This document shows, piece after piece, positions 11,936-22,248 of a stretch of 64,000 bases of DNA; within the stretch, counting starts at the first letter, position 1; each line of letters begins with the position of its first letter. This stretch comes from Nageia nagi. Its lineage: Eukaryota > Pinophyta. Position numbers and translations under genes: made by a program. The notes under the pieces are model-generated. The model did not search any database and was not told the origin of the DNA. It saw only the letters and a program-made list of their open reading frames with translations. Location: the NCBI GenBank assembly GCA_050084985.1, contig JBITNC010000001.1, positions 49,104,001 to 49,168,000 on the forward strand. Reading direction: 5' to 3'.

Positions 11936-12515
11936 GAAGCATTTGATCCCATAAATGCATAAATGAGGATACAATTCCTAAATCTAGACCTTTCCATCCA
12001 CTTGGCTTTATTAGGTTTTTATCCTTTCAATCCAACCAACCATAATTTTATCTCACCTCTTTTTGTAGCATGAACCTTCTTTTGCAATATGGAATCCTCT
12101 TTGAGTTCATCCATAGTGTTAAGATCTAAGTCATCAATAGATAGTAAAATCTGATTTGAACCTTCTTCATCTTCAATAAATATATATGAATCATACAATT
12201 TTAAATGCTCAACATTCACAATTGAATATATGTTCATATATGCTAGAAGGTCCAATCTAAAAGCATTCTCACTTACTTTCTCCATAATCTCAAATGGTCC
12301 ATACCTTATAGGTTTCAACTTCTTGGCTAGTCCTTGCAACCTCTCCTTACTAATATGCAACCAAACATGGTCTCCCACATGAAATGTTTGGTCAACTCTA
12401 TGTTTTTCATGTCTAATCTTGTACTTGGCTTAGCTTGTCTCAAGTTGCTCTTGGAATTCCAAATGAATTTGCCTAATCTTTTCAACAAATGTTTTAGCTT
12501 GCTTTTCCTCTTTCT
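11936..12515 (-). pseudogene. E2 integrase C-terminus and chromodomain
   Basis: 12378-12019 reads GDHVWLHISKERLQGLAKKLKPIRYGPF... then FRLDLLAYMNIYSIVNVEHLKLY, the GPF/Y module of Ty3 integrase. It is followed by EDSILQKKV...LWLVGLKG, the start of a chromodomain. After a TAG stop the frame continues PNKAKWMER, the 'P..A.WE' end of the chromodomain core. Chromodomains steer chromovirus insertion toward methylated histone marks. Upstream (12515-12430) the linker EKQAKTFVEKIRQIH is cut off by the solo LTR. Confidence 0.85.
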
Positions 12516-12979
12516 TGAAGGAAATAATAATTTCTAAACTACCAAGATGACATGAAAGCTCACAATTACATCCAAAAAATACACAAATCAATCTCACAAT
12601 AAGATATAAAGTGGTTCCTCCAAATAGGAGTACATCCACTAACTAGATCTTTACTTCTCTCACAAATACAACTCTCTTACAATTCTCCTAATCTCAACTC
12701 CTACACTTTTATCCTATATCATATCCTTACTCTACAATTAGTGTCTCATTACAAAGAGGGAACCTTCTATTTATAGGCCAAAATCCCTCTTTGGATGACC
12801 TAAGCATGACATGCACATCTTTGACCCAAGGGGCATGCTCATGACTTGGAGTGTAGGATAAGTTACATTATTATATTCACTAAAATACTTAAGGTATAAA
12901 ATAATACCCTTAAGTATTAGTGAATTTACATAGAATGTTTAATACATCTATTTACAATAATGCATTATACATTCCAACA
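12516..12979 (-). repeat. solo LTR inserted in E2 integrase
   Basis: On the minus strand it runs TGTTGGAATG...TTTCCTTCA (464 bp, TG...CA), bounded by the same five bases, TTTCT on the plus strand (12511-12515 and 12980-12984). It interrupts the integrase linker exactly where the family sequence would be continuous. A promoter-like CTATAAATAG lies inside. No internal region remains, so it arose by LTR-LTR recombination or is an LTR-only copy. Confidence 0.88.
12767..12776 (-). promoter_or_regulatory. TATA box of solo LTR
   Basis: CTATAAATAG on the minus strand, about 200 bases from the TG start. It is followed by AAGGTTCCCTCTTTG, a typical LTR U3/R layout. Confidence 0.6.
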
Positions 12980-12984
12980 TTTCT

Positions 12985-13794
12985 CAAGTGAATTCTCTTC
13001 ATTCTTTTACTTCTCAAACACATAATCAAAAGGTGAATGTGGTAAATAAGCCAAACGATTCTCAAAAGGACTCTTATTAATGAAAGAATGAATTTTCTTA
13101 TTGTATGCATGTTGGATATATTTAAGATGTTCATCCCAAGACTTAGGATTTTTTTCATAATAACCCTTTAAGAGTTGAAGTACTAATATCCTATTCATCA
13201 CCTCAATTTTTCCTTCTATTTGAGGATGAAAACTAGTACTTCTATTCAACCTTGTATTCATTATTTCCCATAAACATGTCCAAAACTTGACCAAAAATCT
13301 ACTATCTCTATTTAAAATAATGGAATTAGGCAATCCAAAATGAACCCAAACATGAGAAAATAATAAATTTGTAGCATCTTGTCTTGTTATAGTCTTTTTA
13401 CATGGAATCAACACAAACATCTTGCTAAATATATCCACAACAACAAAAAATAGTCATGACCCTTCTTAGTCATAGGCAATCCTTCCACAAAATCCATTGA
13501 GATACAGTCCCATGGATGTGAAGGTACTGGAAGTGGTTGATACAAACCCAATTTCTTATTATTTGGCTTGCTAGTGCAACATAAAGAATGCCCCCTTATG
13601 TACTTGGCAACTTGATTTTGCATCTTTAGCCAATATACATACTTTTGCAAATTGTATAACGTCTTTCCAACCCCAAAATGTCCTACAATCTTTGAAGTAT
13701 GTGCTTCTCTAATCAGTCCAATTCTTTCATCTATAGGTACATATAATGCATTAAAATGATAAAGAATTCCATTTTGCAAATGAAAATCATCCAA
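12985..13794 (-). pseudogene. E2 integrase zinc finger and catalytic core
   Basis: 13794-13408: REAHTSKIVGHFGVGKT...YWLKM...YIRGHSLCCTSKP is the HHCC finger with one changed cysteine, then HPWDCISMDFVEGLP and the beginning of the core. 13438-13007: DIFSKMFVLIPCKKT (first catalytic Asp region), IILNRDSRF where the family has ISDRDSRF (catalytic Asp to Asn), then TSFHPQIEGKIEVMNR, keeping the catalytic Glu. The two open frames overlap out of phase, so there is a frameshift. The changes S-to-L and D-to-N are both transitions of the deamination type. Confidence 0.85.
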
Positions 13795-14197
13795 AGCCTC
13801 ATATTTGGTCCTAGATGAAGATAACTACTCATACACCTCTTCGAAGTTTAGATCCTACACATATGCCTTTGAAAATGATAAAAAAGGAAGAAATTTTAGC
13901 ATTAAGATGGAACTTATTGGACCCTATTTGCATGTTGCTAATGACCTAAAATTAGTACTACATACTCCTGATATCATAAAATATATAGTTACAAGTTATC
14001 TAGAAAGCATGTTAGAAACCTTATTCTATGTTCTTTTCTTATATTTGATCATTATATGAAATTGTTGCAGAAGAATCATCCATCTATAGTGTCTAGTTTG
14101 TTGCAATTTTGATTGAGTTTGTAAGTACTAATGGTTGATGATTACTATGAATGATTTTTTCTTTCCCTATTAAGTAATTTTTCCACTTTTTAATAGC

Positions 14198-14401
14198 TTA
14201 GACCAATGCATACATTTCCTTATCATAAGTAGGATAATTCAAAATAGCCCCATTAAACTTTTCAGAATGATAGCAAATTGGTTTACCTTCTTGTAGCAAA
14301 ATGAATCCCATGGCGTAGTCACTTTCATTAGTCTCCACTTCAAATGGCTTATGCAAATTAGGAAGTGCCAGCACAAGTGCACTAATAATCTTTTGCTTCA
14401 A
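14198..14401 (-). pseudogene. E2 RNase H start
   Basis: [48 protein letters not shown] is the RT-RNase H junction of chromoviruses. The first catalytic residue, usually Asp in 'VE.DAS', is Asn here (NESD). The remainder toward 13800 is broken, and the segment about 13800-14190 shows no clear domain on this strand. Confidence 0.75.
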
Positions 14402-15170
14402 AGTGTCAAAATATTTTTGTTATTTTTTCCTTCATTAGAAAAATTACCTCTTTCTAGTTACATTATGTAAAGGTGAAGTAATATGAGAAAAATAAATAAC
14501 AAACTTTCTCAAATATTGGGTAGCACATAAGAAAATCCTAACTTTAGTTACATTAGATGGCCTTGGTCAATATACTATAGCACTTACATTACTAGGATCT
14601 ATCTTAAATTATCCATGACCAATAACATGGCCCAAATACACCAAATACTCTTTTGCCAAACTCACATTTTAAATGTTTCAATAATAATTTCTCCCTATGT
14701 AAAGTTTGAAACACTTATCTAAGATGGACAACATGTTCTTCCCAACTATAAATATAAATAAGAATGAATCAATAAATGGACAAAGTATATCATCCATTAC
14801 CCTCATAAAAGTGGCTAGTGCATTGCACAAACCAAATGGAAAAACAAGTCACTCAAAAAAGATTTGTTTTGTCTTGAAAGTAGTCTTCCAAATGTCCTCC
14901 TCCTTGATTCTAACTTGGTGATATCCATTCCTCAAGTCTAGTTTTGTGAAGAATCTTTCCCCTTGCAATTGATCCAAAAGATCATCTATCTGAAGCAAAG
15001 GATAACAACTTTTGATGATGATTTTGTTTATTCCTCTAAATTCAATACACATTCTCCAAGTTTGATCCTTCTTGGGAACCAAAAAAATAGGTTATCCACA
15101 TGGATATGTACTTAGTCTAATCACTTCTTGATCAACCAACTCCTAAATTTGCCTCCTTATCTCCCCTTGC
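14402..15170 (-). pseudogene. E2 reverse transcriptase
   Basis: 15082-14849: VPKKDQTWRMCIEFRGINK, SCYPLLQIDDLLDQLQG, FTKLDLRNGYHQVRI give the fingers/palm with the first catalytic Asp. It continues as PFGLCNALATFMRVMDDILCPFIDSF (about 14845-14765). Where YLDDILV should follow, the sequence passes almost directly to a tyrosine-serine and WEEHVVHLR in a shifted frame, so the YxDD catalytic motif has been deleted. A dead polymerase. Confidence 0.85.
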
Positions 15171-15414
15171 TCCAAACGTGATTGCTAATACAAAGATATG
15201 TTAGGAAATAAAGCATCAAGTAACAACTAAATATCATGTTGTATATCTAACATAGGAGGTAATCCCTATGGATCTACAAATAAATTAGTAAACTCTCAAA
15301 CCAAATCCTACATCTGTTCCTCTCTTTTACTTGCTATTGATAGACTATAGTTAGTATTACACATCATTGATAGCATGATATTCACTTCACTTGAGGTTCC
15401 TATTGTTACCATGA

Positions 15415-15850
15415 TTAAAAAAAAAATTTATAAGCATTCACAAGATGTTTTACTTGACTAGAAGTCACCAAAGGTAGCTTTTTCCTACTTTTATGTGCAC
15501 TAGCTAGAAATATCTTTCCATCTTTTACCAATTGTAATTTGTTTAATCTTCTATAATAAATACCATCTCTATCCCACATATAAGGGTTACGAAGACTAAT
15601 ACCACAAATGTCTAAAGGAAAAATATCAATCATAACTTCATCAATGTACTTTTCAAAAATAGCAAATTTCAACTTACATTGCTTAGTGACTTGCAAACTA
15701 GCATTGCGAGGCACCTAACCCAAAGCATATGGATTTGGATGGTTGAAAGTTTTCAATCCCAAATTACTTACCATAATATCTAAAATCAAGTTTTCTTGAG
15801 AACTTGGATCAACAATGCAATCTAATTTGGTTTTCTTAATTTGAATATTG
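15415..15850 (-). pseudogene. E2 protease
   Basis: Upstream part: LDCIVDPSSQENLILDIMV, where the retropepsin D-T/S-G signature has become DPS. Then NPYALG, a TAG, and 15714-15415: NASLQVTKQCKLKFAI, IDEVMIDIFPLDICGISL, YMWDRDGIYYRRLNKLQLVKDGK. This extended protease and linker is characteristic of one plant chromovirus lineage. It would cut the Gag-Pol polyprotein, but the flap and active-site changes and the stop make it inactive. Confidence 0.75.
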
Positions 15851-15989
15851 AGGTGGAATAATTGATTCCTTTGCTCTTCAATGTATTAAGATTCTTCAAC
15901 CTTTTGAATGATTGAACAATTTACTCTCTCATTAGCGTTTGAACTACCCTCAATATCATCACATCTAAGAACCATAACATTAGTGTTAT

Positions 15990-17048
15990 CCTTATTATTA
16001 TGCTTATATGGATGTAATTTCAGATGTAATTTCCAATATTTATCATCAACATTACCATGTTTATCACAATGAATACAATGTCTACTATCACCTTCTTTCT
16101 TTGAAATATTAGTGGTCTTATTTTCTTGCTTATCTTTACCTTTATCTTGAGATTTACCTTTTATTTTCCTCCCCTTAAATTAGAAGCCTTCTTGGATTCA
16201 TCATATTGTCTTCTTGCCTTACCATCATCCTCTAAGTATTTTGCTTGCACACACACTTGATCAAGATTAGTAGGATTAAACAACATGATAGTCTTGTGTA
16301 AATGACTATGTAAACCTCCAATGTACTTCATTAAATTTTGAGGATATTTTAGTGAAACCCCAAGAAAAGTAGCTTGTTTTCTAAATTTCATAGTGTGTTC
16401 TTCAACATTTTCCCCTCTTTATTGTTTAAATAATTGCAATTTCATCAATTATTTATTATGCTATCCTAATGGATAGAATTAATCTCTTAATAACTCCTTA
16501 AATTCATTCCAAGAAGATATTTTCAATAAGTGTTCATGATTAAGAGTTTCTATATGGCTTTCCAACCAAACTAAAGCATGTCCACTCATATTTAATATAA
16601 CAAAAGAGATTTTATCAACATCATTTATAATACCATGAATTTGGCAATAAACCTCCAATTATTTCAACTAATTGTTCACCTTTTATGCATCAAACTCTCC
16701 TCTAAAAATAGGAGTTTCCACTTTGGCCTCCACCTTGAATGGAATTTGATTTGATGAAGATGATGAATTAGGTCTCCCAACTACATCATGATATATTTTA
16801 TTGATATTTGAATTTGCTCCAATAGCCAACAACTCAGCCAAACAAGCCAAATGATTCTCCATTGCCAAAAACTTTCTTTCAAAATTGAAACTCATCATGG
16901 TATGTATAGTAGACTGTTGCTCGTCTACATTATCCATTTTAGTTGCTCTTCCCTTTTGAACAATCTTAAGATCCTCTAGAATCAATGTTGGTCTTTGAGA
17001 TCTTCTCCCAAACATCAAAAAACACATCATTGGTAGCCTAAAATACAC
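15990..17048 (-). pseudogene. E2 gag with zinc knuckle
   Basis: 17048-16683 is the N-terminus (serine-rich SSSSSNQIPF, then KVETPIFRGEFDA, the usual 'P.F.GE.D' entry to the capsid domain). The middle is broken at 16400-16680. 16391-16161 is the capsid end: YIGGLHSHLHKTIMLFNPTNLDQVCVQAKYLE. About 16110-16040 reads HCIHCDKHGN...YWKLH, a CCHC knuckle with the last Cys lost to Tyr. The capsid packages RNA; the knuckle binds it. Confidence 0.8.
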
Positions 17049-17080
17049 AAAATTCCAACCCCAAATTTGACATACATAAT

Positions 17081-17091
17081 CTTTAACACCA
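17081..17091 (-). promoter_or_regulatory. E2 primer-binding site
   Basis: The minus strand reads TGGTGTTAAAG two bases after the 5' LTR. Against the common initiator-Met site TGGTATCAGAG it has three transition differences, as expected for decay. Confidence 0.6.
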
Positions 17092-17093
17092 TG

Positions 17094-17927
17094 TGATTCG
17101 TAATCACCAGATGCTTATAGCATACTTAGATCCTCACTTATATATTCAAATGAAAATACATTCACCATTATCAAATCATACAAATTGCATATAAATTTGA
17201 AATTTGATCAATGTAAATTACAAACTAGCTATCTCAAACACACAACAAGATCAACATAATGATTTATCTTAGTTCACCCAATGTGGGCTAATCTAGCTAG
17301 AATTGGAGCCTTCTCTTCTCATTATATATGGATATCACAATGTTACATGTATAGAGAAATACCATCAACACAATGGCAATACAATATCCTACAATTACTA
17401 TAATCTCCTACAGTAAGAAGAAATAATATCAAAACTATAATGATTTTGGAATGACTCTTGGTCTTCCTTCAAACTATTACAATTCTAAAATTCCAAAACT
17501 CTATAAGCCTCTCTAAAATAAGAATCAAGAATGAGATACACCATTATATAAGCCTTAAAAACACTTTGAAATATCAAGTAAGGAACCTAAACCACTCAAT
17601 CTCCTAAAATGCCACTGTATCTTCAAATTCCCTTGCTAACTCATCAAGGTCAATGCCATTAATAGCCTAAAATTAGCAATTTGCATGCCATTGGACCTAG
17701 TCACTCAGTCTCTTGAAATGCCATTATATCTTCAAATTCCCATATTGACTCATCAAGGTGCATGCCATTAATAGCCTAAAATTAGCAATTTGCATGCCAT
17801 TGGTGCCCTAAAATTAAATGCTAAAAAGCTTCAAGTTTTGGTCTTCAGTCTATCTCCAAGCATATATACCTTTAGAATGATTATTTCTCTTAAAAAGATA
17901 ACCTAACACATGATCCAATTCAGATTA
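17094..17927 (-). repeat. E2 5' LTR
   Basis: 834 bp, TGATTC...AGATTA, similar throughout to 11195-11920. The length excess of 108 bp is an internal tandem duplication: TCATCAAGGT occurs at 17641 and again at 17750, each followed by a CCATTAATAGCCTAAAATTA segment. Confidence 0.88.
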
Positions 17928-17932
17928 GTAGT
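17928..17932. repeat. E2 target-site duplication, right
   Basis: GTAGT directly after the right LTR, matching 11190-11194. Confidence 0.75.
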
Positions 17933-18659
17933 GAAAAATGAAGGAAGGTCTAGACAAATAATCAAGTTTACCTAAGAATTCTTATTTTGATGCAAACTTA
18001 AGAACTTGGTAAGAAGGAAAATTAGAACCTACATAAATAAAACAAGTTTGGTTATTTGATGAACTAAGTGGTACTAAGGTACCAATGGCCAAGGGAGATT
18101 TAGATGAATGACCTACATAAAAAATAGATAATACATTAAATAACATATCATCAATGGTATACTCATTGAGACTAATATGTTTTACATGGACATCCACTCA
18201 AGGGATATGATCATGATCATCTATGGATTCCTCTTTCTTTTTTCTTTTTAGTTATAATTAGAGGGTCCTCTTTAACTGTATTACTCTCCTCTATTTGAGT
18301 AAGTATACTTGTTTCACTTGTAGAGGAGTTGGTTTGCTTAAGCTTTTTATCTAAGTACATCACTTATTCATTTTGATATTTATTCTTGAATTGTAGGGGA
18401 AGGTATCACGAGGGTATCTTTATTAGGCTCCTTATAAATGGTTGTTGGATTTTTACATTTTTGCACATCTATAGAACTTTGTTCAATTTTAGTTGGTACT
18501 ATCTTATTAATTGATTCATATTTTATTTCTTTATATTTTGCATTAATAGTGATACCAAGAGATAATGATATCTTGGTTAATGTGGATAATCTCAAGAAAA
18601 ATATCAATGGATGGAGGGATAGGGCCATTAGGAACCTCAACAAGGTTACAATGGCTAAA
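17933..18659 (-). other. E1 protease-RT spacer, right part
   Basis: Continuation of the E1 linker interrupted at 11189. The minus frames 18197-17982 and 18697-18380 are polar and low in motifs. A small plus-strand frame over 18438-18761 is the antisense shadow. Confidence 0.5.
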
Positions 18660-19035
18660 AGGTTACTCATCCATCCATATGCAATGAACAACCCCATCCT
18701 TAAGATACTTTATACAATCTTACAATGTGAAAGGTATGCACTCCATCTCTCTAATCCATAGCCTACCAAGTAGGAAGTTGTATTTTTGCTCTCCCTCTAT
18801 TACCTAAAAACATGCATGCATGATCTTGGATCCTACCAAAATGGGAAATATAACACTACCGAATGTGTTACATAACTGATTATTGAAATATCATAAAATG
18901 AGTGTGGAAGAATTAAGATGTGATAAAGGTAAGCTAAGCTTTTCCAATGCTAATGATGAAACCACATTGATGGCTAATCCACCATATACAAGCACCCTCT
19001 TAAAATATTTTCCATCAACATAGGCGATAATGTGT
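18660..19035 (-). pseudogene. E1 protease
   Basis: The minus frame reads VDGKYFKRVLVYGGLAINVV, LEKLSLPLSHL, YFNNQLCNTFGSVIFPILVG, EGEQKYNFLLGRLWIREMECIPFTL. This follows the Tat protease pattern 'VLVDGGS..N', 'GF.......G.I.LP..VG', 'F.VV....YN.ILGR.WL....A.PST.H'. The catalytic Asp is Tyr and the Ser is Leu (LVYGGLA). Three internal stops sit where Q or R/Q would be expected. Confidence 0.75.
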
Positions 19036-19479
19036 AAGGGAGTATCCTCATACTTTTGATTTTCAACATTTTGTATTTCATACTAAAATAATGGAATAAA
19101 TGGATCTACATTTGCTTTCAAATTCCTAATAAAATTGATGAAAGCATTTGTATTTAAGGCATACAACTCTATAGTTCATAAGATTTGGTCCAATGCCTTT
19201 CTATGTTGATGAGAATTTTTGATAAGATCCCATATAGAGAATTTGATGGGGGTAAGTCTTGCTACTCCAAGTCACTTTGTAACTTCTTCTTAACACCTTG
19301 CTATGATATAAGAGGAGGAGGAGGAATATGATTAGGCATATTAATATCCACCCCCATCTCCTCATGATTTTGTTATTAACCCTTTCCTTTTTCTCTATAC
19401 TCATTAGCCCTTGTGGCAATATTAACCATACCTACAAAGTGCATATGAGCATGTGCCTATTCTTATTCCTTGAATATTT

Positions 19480-22248
19480 TTGTTACATTCCATAATTATA
19501 AGGTATATTATAAGTAGGATTATTATAATTCCTAGTGGTACCAACTTTGTTCACACCCTGTTGAGGCAACATGTTTTGATATACTTGAAAATTGATGTTA
19601 GGATCCAAATAGGTACCATTAAGAACTAACTTCCCTAAATATATAAATATTTGAATTACCTTGCATAAATAGATGCAATAATTAGTACTATGGCCTTGTA
19701 CCCTATGGAAATCACAAAACTCATCATATTTATACCATGGTTTGGTGTTCTGAGAAGGATGCCATCACACTTTTGGTAATCTCAATAGCTTAGCATCATT
19801 GAGTTTTATGAATATCTTGGATAAAGGTTCACCTAATGGCTCAAAATTTATTTGTAACCTAGAATATTTCCCTTGTGTTTGATTTCAATTCTTTCTCTAT
19901 GCTTGATTCTATTTGTAAGGTCAAATTGGTACATTCATTTGATTAATCTACTAAACATTTTGCATTGGAGATGGTGGTGGTGCTTAGAGAATGAATTGGT
20001 TAACTTGGGGCTTGCATCTATTTGTAGCACCTATTATTAGATCCACAACCATGGTTACCATTTTCCTTCTTTACCACCTTAATCTTACCATTATAAATCA
20101 TTACCTCCTCAATATATTTTGCTTGGAAAATTGCTTCCTCAAAGGTCCTATGTTGCTGTATTTATAGATATGTAAAGATTTTCTTGATGCAAATTTTACT
20201 AAATATTCTCACCAACTCCTCTTGAGGAAAAGAGAAGTTCATATCTATAATTAAATATCATTATCTAGCAACATAGTTAGAAATGGATTCTTGATCAAAT
20301 TGAGTCAACTTCATTAAATATATCATGGAATCCCTCTTCTTGATATTGGTAAATAAATATTCAAGAAAGAGGTTTGCAAGTTCCTCAAATGAATAAAAGC
20401 AATGTTGTGGTAATGCATTGTACCAATTCATATCTTTTCCCCTAAGATTCATAGGAAAAGTTTTCAATAAGAGGGAATTATTATTCATAATCAAATAAAA
20501 AGCATTTTTGAAGTGCCTCAAATGCTCTTTTGGATCCTCCTTACTTTTAAACTTGTCTATTTTGGGCATCTCAAACTTCTTGGGATAAGTGCTCATGGGA
20601 ATATAATGATTTATAGGCTCACTACATATCTCCCCATATCTCACTTTAGAAAATAATCCAAGATTATTTTCTTTAGCATTTAACTCTTGCAACCTTCTCA
20701 TAATTTGTCTTTCATCATGCACATTAGGTACTCCAAAGGGTGAATTTGGTCCACCATGGGGTGGATCTAGTCCACCATAAGATTGATTTGGTTGATTGAA
20801 TAGAATCACTTGCCTCTCCAAAGTATATGCATTGGGGTTATAGAATGTACCTTGTTGACCCCATGATGATCCTTATGTGTTGTGCCCAAGATTTTGGTTA
20901 TAAACTTATTGTTGATCTTGGGGTTGAAATAGAATATTAGGACCATAACTTTTTTGCATATGCTAACCACTATTTTTTTTCATACCACAACATTTACCTT
21001 GTTACATACCATATGAAATATTCTAATTTTGACTTGCATCTAAATCAGCCACCTATTTTTGGCACATAAGATTTTGTATGTGCCCAATCAATTGTTGCAT
21101 ATCCTTCATGGAAGGATTTGAGGAACCTTGTTAGGTATTGTGTTGGTTGGTATTTTGGGTGGAGTTTTGATCTCCATGAAGGTTTTTCATGTTATGGTTG
21201 AATCTATTTTGAAATGGAATATTTTGTAAGTGATCTATACCTTGGTTTAGCCCACTTTGGGTATTGTGTAATGGAAGAATTTTGTAAGCGAGTCATACCT
21301 TGGTTTGGCCCACTTTGGGTATTTGGTTGGTTTTGCATAAAAGGTTGGTCAAGGTCATCCCACTCATCAATATTGGGTTGATTTGATTGATCAACATGGG
21401 ACATTTGGCCTTGTGGATTAATACTCCAAGATACTTTTATGGGATTGGAAAATTATTCGCATTAGTGTTTTAGACATTTGGTGAATTTTGGAAGGAAATG
21501 TTTTGAGAAGAATGGGCTTGGTTGAAGTTCATTTCCATTTGAAATGGAGGAGGTGTTTTGTGTTGAAAAACATTTTGGAAGTTGGGTATTATGTTTTGAA
21601 AATATTATTGTTGTTCAACTTTAGGTGGGGGTTGAGGTTGAGGTTAAGGAATGATGGGTTTTTATTGGAATAATCTTTGGTTAAATATTTCTTATGCTTG
21701 TTTGATATTCTTTTGAAAATTAAGCAAATCAATATTTGGTTGTATTTTATCCATAATTGGGGGTTCTTTAGATGGTTGAGGTGTTTTAAATGTGGTATCT
21801 TTATTGCTAGATAGTTTTGTGTAATGGATGTTTTAAGTGGATTAAGATCACTTTGTGAGATGGATGGTTGAGTTATTTTCTTTGAATGTTATCCATAATC
21901 TCTTTATACCAATTTCTTCAATTATGAATTTTTTTATTATGTTTAGGAGGGAATAAATATGTACCAATAGAATCTTATGGTACACTCCCATTCATAATGG
22001 AACTATTGTACTTATCAAACTAAACCAAAATATCTCTTGGTATTCCATGCAATTGTGAAGAAGCTTTTGTTATGGGACCATCCAAGTTGTGAACTCCCTC
22101 CATCACTAAAGCCATTTTTTTGGGTGTAAGATGTTGAAAGGTTTGTTAATCCTTGTGAAACCTAGTGGACTAATTATACACTATTTTTTGGCTCATATTT
22201 TACATTGATTTTCTCTTTTTGTTTCTTTTGAGCCCTTGTTTCCACCAT
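19480..22248 (-). pseudogene. E1 gag
   Basis: Starts at a Met giving MVETRAQKKQKEKINV (22248). A long low-complexity N-terminus rich in Gln, Asn and Pro follows. The best-preserved part is 20821-20261: PKFEMPKIDKFKSKEDPKEHLRHF, LLLKTFPMNLRGKDMNWYNAL, FEELANLFLEYL, KRDSMIYLMKLTQ.ESISNYVAR, a clear retrotransposon capsid domain. Near 19740-19650 FCDFHRVQGHSTNYCIYL is the C-x-x-H-R..GH.T..C knuckle-like motif of Tat gag. Several stops and shifts. Confidence 0.8.

Larger units (their letters stand above)
11195..17927 (-). mobile_element. Ty3/gypsy chromovirus E2, full length
   Basis: LTRs at 11195-11920 and 17094-17927, target duplication GTAGT, an initiator-Met-like primer site at the right LTR and a purine tract at the left LTR. 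Minus-strand order: gag with zinc knuckle, protease, RT, RNase H, integrase, chromodomain-like tail. The C-terminal 'WLVGLKG' after the integrase marks the chromovirus branch. Defects: many stops, loss of the RT YxDD motif, an integrase catalytic Asp-to-Asn change and a solo LTR in integrase. It is younger than E1, which it splits. Confidence 0.9.
7320..22248 (-). mobile_element. Tat-like Ty3/gypsy element E1, split by E2
   Basis: Minus-strand order from the right: gag (22248 down to about 19480), protease (19035-18660), then after a 6.7-kb interruption RT (10634-10015), RNase H (9649-9419), a second RNase H (9124-8726) and integrase (8375-7320). The two RNase H-type domains and the gag/protease style indicate the Tat branch of Ty3/gypsy. 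The insertion of E2 lies between protease and RT and is flanked by GTAGT duplications, so 7320-11189 and 17933-22248 were one element. All domains carry stops or frameshifts. LTRs were not identified. Confidence 0.8.

Noticed and set aside
12430-12639. 69-codon minus frame as a gene
   Set aside because: It starts inside the solo LTR and ends in the E2 integrase linker: a chimera created by the insertion.
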